Assembly: GCA_002425245.1 (NCBI GenBank)
Contig: DILW01000024.1
Location: 1-24,488 of the forward strand
Direction: 5' to 3'
From: Betaproteobacteria bacterium UBA5582
Lineage (GTDB): Bacteria; Pseudomonadota; Gammaproteobacteria; Burkholderiales; Rhodocyclaceae
Length of the DNA: 24,488 nucleotides
Shown here: piece after piece, positions 21,236 through 24,488 of the stretch
Position numbering within the stretch: position 1 is the first letter of the stretch
How the letters are laid out: each line of letters opens with the position of its first letter
Made by a program: the position numbers and the translations under genes
The notes under the pieces: generated by a model
What the model saw: only the letters and a program-made list of their open reading frames with translations
Told to the model about the DNA's origin: nothing
Database searches by the model: none

Positions 21236-21260
21236 GGGATCGCCGCTCCGGCGGCATCCC
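21236..21260 (+). other. nifH-nifD intergenic hairpin
   Basis: GGGAT (21236-21240) pairs with ATCCC (21256-21260), and GCCGC (21242-21246) pairs with GCGGC (21251-21255), with one bulged C and a TCCG loop. GGAATTTTC follows, so it could act as a leaky terminator or as a 3' stabiliser that keeps nifH mRNA more abundant than nifDK. Confidence 0.65.
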
Positions 21261-21328
21261 ACGGAATTTTCAATACCCACTGTGGCGTCGTGCACAGATA
21301 GATGCCGGCGCAACGAAAGGAGTTTCAC

Positions 21329-22801
21329 ATGGCAGCGCTTACCCGCGAAGAATCGGCCGCCCTCATTGCCGAGGTGCTGGAGATTTACCCCGAGAAGGCC
21401 AAGAAGGATCGGGCCAAGCACTTGATGGTCAACGACACCACCCTGGAGTCGTCGAAGAAGTGCATCACCTCCAACCGCAAGTCCCTGCCGGGCGTCATGA
21501 CCATGCGTGGTTGTGCCTACGCCGGTTCCAAGGGCGTGGTCTGGGGTCCGATCAAGGACATCATCTCGATCTCGCACGGTCCCGTCGGCTGCGGCCAGTA
21601 CGCCCGCGCCGGTCGCCGCAACTACTACGTCGGCACCACCGGTGTCGATGCCTTCTGCGAACTGAACATCACCTCGGACTTCCAGGAACGCGACATCGTC
21701 TTCGGCGGTGACAAGAAGCTGGCCAAGCTGATCGAGGAAATCGAAATCCTGTTCCCGCTGAACAAGGGTATCTCGGTGCAGTCGGAATGCCCGATCGGCC
21801 TGATCGGCGACGACATCGAAGCCGTCTCCAAGAAAGCTGCTGCCCAGATCGGCAAGCCGGTGATCCCGGTTCGCTGCGAAGGCTTCCGCGGTGTTTCGCA
21901 GTCGCTCGGCCACCACATCGCCAACGACTCCGTCCGTGACTGGATCCTCTCCAACCGCGACGGTCAGGCTTTCGAAACCACCCCCTACGATGTTGCCATC
22001 CTCGGCGACTACAACATCGGCGGCGACGCCTGGGCTTCGCGCATCCTGCTCGAAGAAATGGGCCTGCGCGTGGTTGCCCAGTGGTCCGGCGACGGCACCC
22101 TGGCGGAAATGGAAAACACCCCCAAGGTCAAGCTGAACCTGCTGCACTGCTACCGCTCGATGAACTACATCAGCCGGCACATGGAAGAGAAGTACGGTAT
22201 TCCCTGGATGGAATACAACTTCTTCGGCCCGACCAAGATCAAGGAATCGCTGCGCAAGATCGCTTCCTTCTTCGACGACAAGATCAAGGCTGGCGCCGAG
22301 GCTGTCATCGAGAAGTACACGCCGATGATGGACGAGGTCATCGCCAAGTACAAGCCGCGCCTGGAAGGCAAGAAGGTCATGCTCTACGTCGGCGGCCTGC
22401 GTCCGCGTCACGTGGTCGGCGCTTACGAAGACCTGGGCATGGAAGTGGTCGGCACCGGCTACGAATTCGCGCACAACGATGACTACGACCGCACGATCAA
22501 GGAAATGGGCGACGCCACCCTGATCTACGACGACGTCACCGGCTACGAGTTCGAAGAGTTCGTCAAGGCCTGCAAGCCCGACCTGATCGGCTCCGGGATC
22601 AAGGAAAAGTACGTCTTCCACAAGATGGGCATTCCGTTCCGCCAGCTCCACTCCTGGGATTACTCGGGCCCGTACCACGGCTGCGATGGCTTCGCCATCT
22701 TCGCCAAGGACATGGACCTGACGCTGAACAATCCCTGCTGGAACATGATGAAGGCCCCGTGGGACAAGGCCCCCGTCGCTGCAGAACAGAAGGCTGCCTG
22801 A
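21329..22801 (+). CDS. nifD: Nitrogenase MoFe protein alpha chain NifD
   Basis: 490 residues from ATG 21329, which has AAGGAG 6 nt upstream; the ATG at 21302 would add nine residues and lacks such a site. P-cluster ligands are C62 (RGCAYAG), C88 (GPVGCGQYAR) and C154 (SECPIGLIGDD). FeMo-cofactor ligands are C274 (NLLHCYRSMNY) and H441 (RQLHSWDYSGPYHG). Active-site neighbours V70 and H195 (SLGHHIAND) match the molybdenum enzyme. Length and residues fit a standard Mo-nitrogenase; VnfD and AnfD are excluded by these motifs and by the nifB/nifQ context. Confidence 0.99.
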   Translation: MAALTREESAALIAEVLEIYPEKAKKDRAKHLMVNDTTLESSKKCITSNRKSLPGVMTMRGCAYAGSKGVVWGPIKDIISISHGPVGCGQYARAGRRNYYVGTTGVDAFCELNITSDFQERDIVFGGDKKLAKLIEEIEILFPLNKGISVQSECPIGLIGDDIEAVSKKAAAQIGKPVIPVRCEGFRGVSQSLGHHIANDSVRDWILSNRDGQAFETTPYDVAILGDYNIGGDAWASRILLEEMGLRVVAQWSGDGTLAEMENTPKVKLNLLHCYRSMNYISRHMEEKYGIPWMEYNFFGPTKIKESLRKIASFFDDKIKAGAEAVIEKYTPMMDEVIAKYKPRLEGKKVMLYVGGLRPRHVVGAYEDLGMEVVGTGYEFAHNDDYDRTIKEMGDATLIYDDVTGYEFEEFVKACKPDLIGSGIKEKYVFHKMGIPFRQLHSWDYSGPYHGCDGFAIFAKDMDLTLNNPCWNMMKAPWDKAPVAAEQKAA

Positions 22802-22823
22802 TCAGGCGGCAATCCTAAACTTA

Positions 22824-22854
22824 CGCCCGTATCCACGGATTGGTGGTGCGGGCG
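22824..22854 (+). other. nifD-nifK intergenic hairpin
   Basis: CGCCCG (22824-22829) pairs with CGGGCG (22849-22854); inside, CCAC pairs with GTGG around GGATTG. The 3' arm directly touches the nifK ribosome-binding site AAGGAG (22855-22860), so it may tune nifK translation or protect the mRNA. Confidence 0.55.
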
Positions 22855-22866
22855 AAGGAGATCAAG

Positions 22867-24432
22867 ATGCAAACCGTAGAGAAAATCAAGCCGTGTTTCC
22901 CGCTGTTCCGCGATGACGACTACAAGGAAACGCTGAAGGGCAAGAAAGTCTTCGAAGAAGGCCACGCCCCGGACAAGGTCCGCGAAACCTTCGAGTGGAC
23001 CACCACCAAGGAATACCAGGAACTCAACTTCAAGCGCGAAGCGCTGACGGTCAACCCGGCCAAGGCCTGCCAGCCGCTCGGTTCCGCCCTGTGCGGTCTG
23101 GGCTTCAAGAAGTCCCTGGTGTACATCCACGGCTCGCAAGGCTGTGTGGCTTACTTCCGCACCTACTTCAACCGCCACTTCAAGGAACCGATCGCCTTCA
23201 TCGCCGACTCGATGACCGAAGATGCAGCCGTGTTCGGTGGCCAGAAGAACGTCCATGAAGGCCTGGCCAACGCGACCAAGCTCTACGACGCGGAAATGAT
23301 CGCCATGTCCACCACCTGTATCGCCGAAGTCATCGGCGACGACTTGAACGCGTTCATCAACAACGCCAAGAACGAAGGTCATCTGGACAAAGACTTCCCG
23401 GTACCGTTCGCCCATACCCCGTCGTTCGTCGGCAGCCATGTCACCGGCTGGGACAACATGGAAGAAGGCATCCTGCGCTACTTCACGCTGAACACCATGG
23501 AAGGCAAGGTCATCGGCTCCAACGGCAAGATCAACATCGTGCCGGGCTTCGAGACCTACCTCGGCAACTACCGTGTGATCAAGCGCTACCTGAAGGAAAT
23601 GGACGTCGCTTACACCATGCTGTGCGACCCGGAAGAAGTGCTCGACACCCCGGCTGACGGCGAATTCCGCATGTACGCCGGCGGCACGACGATGGACGAG
23701 GTCAAGGATGCGCCGAACGCCATCAACACCTTCCTGATCCAGCCGATGACCTGCGAGAAGACGAAGAAGTTCGTCGAAAACACCTGGAATCACGAAATCC
23801 CGAAGACCAACATCCCGATGGGTGTGGAATGGACCGACGAGTTCCTGATGAAGGTCTCGGAAGCCACCGGCAAGGAAATCCCGGCTTCCATCAAGCTGGA
23901 ACGCGGCCGCCTGATCGACATGATGACCGACTCGCACGCCTGGCTGCACGGCAAGAAGATGGCCATCTACGGCGATCCGGACTTCCTGATGGGCATGGTC
24001 AAGATGATGATGGAATTCGGCATCGAGCCGACCCACATCGTCTGCCACAACGGCGGCAAGAAGTGGGCGAAGGCCATGGAAAAGCTGCTCGCCAGCTCGC
24101 CCTACGGCGTCCATGGCAAGGTCTACCCGGGCGCCGACCTGTGGCACCTGCGCAGCCTGTGCTTCACCGACAAGCCTGACTTCCTGATCGGCAACAGCTA
24201 CGCCAAGTTCATCCAGCGCGACACCGTGCATAAGGGCAAGGAGTTCGAAGTTCCGGTCATCCGCATCGGCTTCCCGATCTTCGACCGCCACCACCTGCAC
24301 CGGATGACGACGCTGGGCTACGAAGGCGCCATGTACGTCCTGACCACCCTGACCAACGCGGTTCTCGAACGTCTCGACGACGAAACCCGCGAAATGGGCG
24401 TCACCGACTACAACCACGATCTGGTCCGCTAA
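22867..24432 (+). CDS. nifK: Nitrogenase MoFe protein beta chain NifK
   Basis: 521 residues from ATG 22867 with AAGGAG 6 nt upstream. P-cluster ligands are C68 (NPAKACQPLGS), C93 (GSQGCVAYFRTYFNRHF) and C151 (MSTTCIAEVIGDDL). IHGSQGCVAYFRTYFNRHF (in part) and the C-terminal RIGFPIFDRHHLHRMTTLGY are NifK hallmarks. The N-terminal extension of about 45 residues is that of the long (group I) NifK of proteobacteria. It forms the alpha2-beta2 MoFe protein with NifD. Confidence 0.99.
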   Translation: MQTVEKIKPCFPLFRDDDYKETLKGKKVFEEGHAPDKVRETFEWTTTKEYQELNFKREALTVNPAKACQPLGSALCGLGFKKSLVYIHGSQGCVAYFRTYFNRHFKEPIAFIADSMTEDAAVFGGQKNVHEGLANATKLYDAEMIAMSTTCIAEVIGDDLNAFINNAKNEGHLDKDFPVPFAHTPSFVGSHVTGWDNMEEGILRYFTLNTMEGKVIGSNGKINIVPGFETYLGNYRVIKRYLKEMDVAYTMLCDPEEVLDTPADGEFRMYAGGTTMDEVKDAPNAINTFLIQPMTCEKTKKFVENTWNHEIPKTNIPMGVEWTDEFLMKVSEATGKEIPASIKLERGRLIDMMTDSHAWLHGKKMAIYGDPDFLMGMVKMMMEFGIEPTHIVCHNGGKKWAKAMEKLLASSPYGVHGKVYPGADLWHLRSLCFTDKPDFLIGNSYAKFIQRDTVHKGKEFEVPVIRIGFPIFDRHHLHRMTTLGYEGAMYVLTTLTNAVLERLDDETREMGVTDYNHDLVR

Positions 24433-24443
24433 CCCGCAGCCAG

Positions 24444-24469
24444 GAGCCGGGCGGTTCGCCGCCCGGCTC
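24444..24469 (+). other. Strong hairpin with TTCG loop after nifK
   Basis: GAGCCGGGCGG (24444-24454) and CCGCCCGGCTC (24459-24469) pair perfectly over 11 bp around TTCG, a very stable tetraloop. No T-tract follows, and the next gene's start is only 16 bp away, so mRNA stabilisation or partial attenuation is more likely than full termination. Confidence 0.7.
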
Positions 24470-24485
24470 GCCACCGGAGCAAGCA

Positions 24486-24488
24486 ATG
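24486..24488 (+). CDS. Start codon of the next gene, cut by the window end
   Basis: ATG with GGAG 6 nt upstream (24476-24479) suggests that another gene of the nifHDK operon starts here. Only one codon is visible. nifT or nifE would be usual at this place, but the sequence cannot show it. Confidence 0.5.

Noticed and set aside
21281..21296. TGTGGCGTCGTGCACA before nifD, which fits TGT-N10-ACA
   Set aside because: It lacks the TGTC-N7-CGACA core of the other four sites, lies only 32 bp before the nifD start, and no -24/-12 element follows it.
20789..24486. Long minus-strand open frames opposite nifH, nifD and nifK (608 and 629 codons)
   Set aside because: They are shadows caused by the strong codon bias of the nif genes; the translations match no family.

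Overview
This is a GC-rich window from a diazotrophic proteobacterium. Protein similarity recalled from memory and the mix of genes point to a betaproteobacterium of the Rhodocyclales type (Dechloromonas, Azonexus or Azospira-like). That placement is an inference, because there is no rRNA gene here. Genes are dense, and no intergenic gap exceeds about 240 bases. I see no insertion sequence, tRNA or CRISPR array.

Layout. (1) 1-3234 holds non-nif genes: the tail of a TyrR-like sigma-54 activator, a DoxX / ECF sigma / zinc-finger anti-sigma set, a small secreted protein, a bacteriohemerythrin and a YgjP-like metallopeptidase. (2) 3209-9185 is a nifB operon: nifB, a 2x[4Fe-4S] ferredoxin, an ArsC-like nitrogenase-associated protein, a flavo-diiron protein, a [2Fe-2S] ferredoxin, a Shethna FeSII-like protein, nifQ and draG. 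It is preceded by a complete NifA-site / IHF-site / sigma-54 promoter. (3) 9260-19272 is a stretch of mixed genes: a YkgJ-type Cys-cluster protein, a divergent LysR/MFS pair, an unrecognised protein with a second hemerythrin, a GGDEF/EAL protein, a SIR2-like protein and a PhnD-sensor hybrid histidine kinase. (4) 19288-24488 holds draT divergent from nifHDK, with a UAS / IHF / sigma-54 promoter for nifH.

How the parts fit. nifHDK encode the Mo-nitrogenase. nifB and nifQ serve FeMo-cofactor synthesis, and the ferredoxins supply electrons or act in assembly. DraT and DraG switch NifH by reversible ADP-ribosylation. Several proteins could deal with oxygen: the flavo-diiron protein, the FeSII-like protein and the hemerythrins.

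The most interesting result is regulatory. Four sites of the form TGTC-N7-CGACA (all fitting the NifA consensus TGT-N10-ACA) occur in the window. Two are at nifB and nifH, as expected. The other two lie about 50 bp upstream of minus-strand sigma-54-type promoters, in front of (a) an unrecognised 185-residue protein translationally coupled to a hemerythrin and (b) a SIR2-like protein whose catalytic histidine position appears to be methionine. These are candidate uncharacterised members of the nitrogen-fixation regulon embedded in apparently unrelated DNA.
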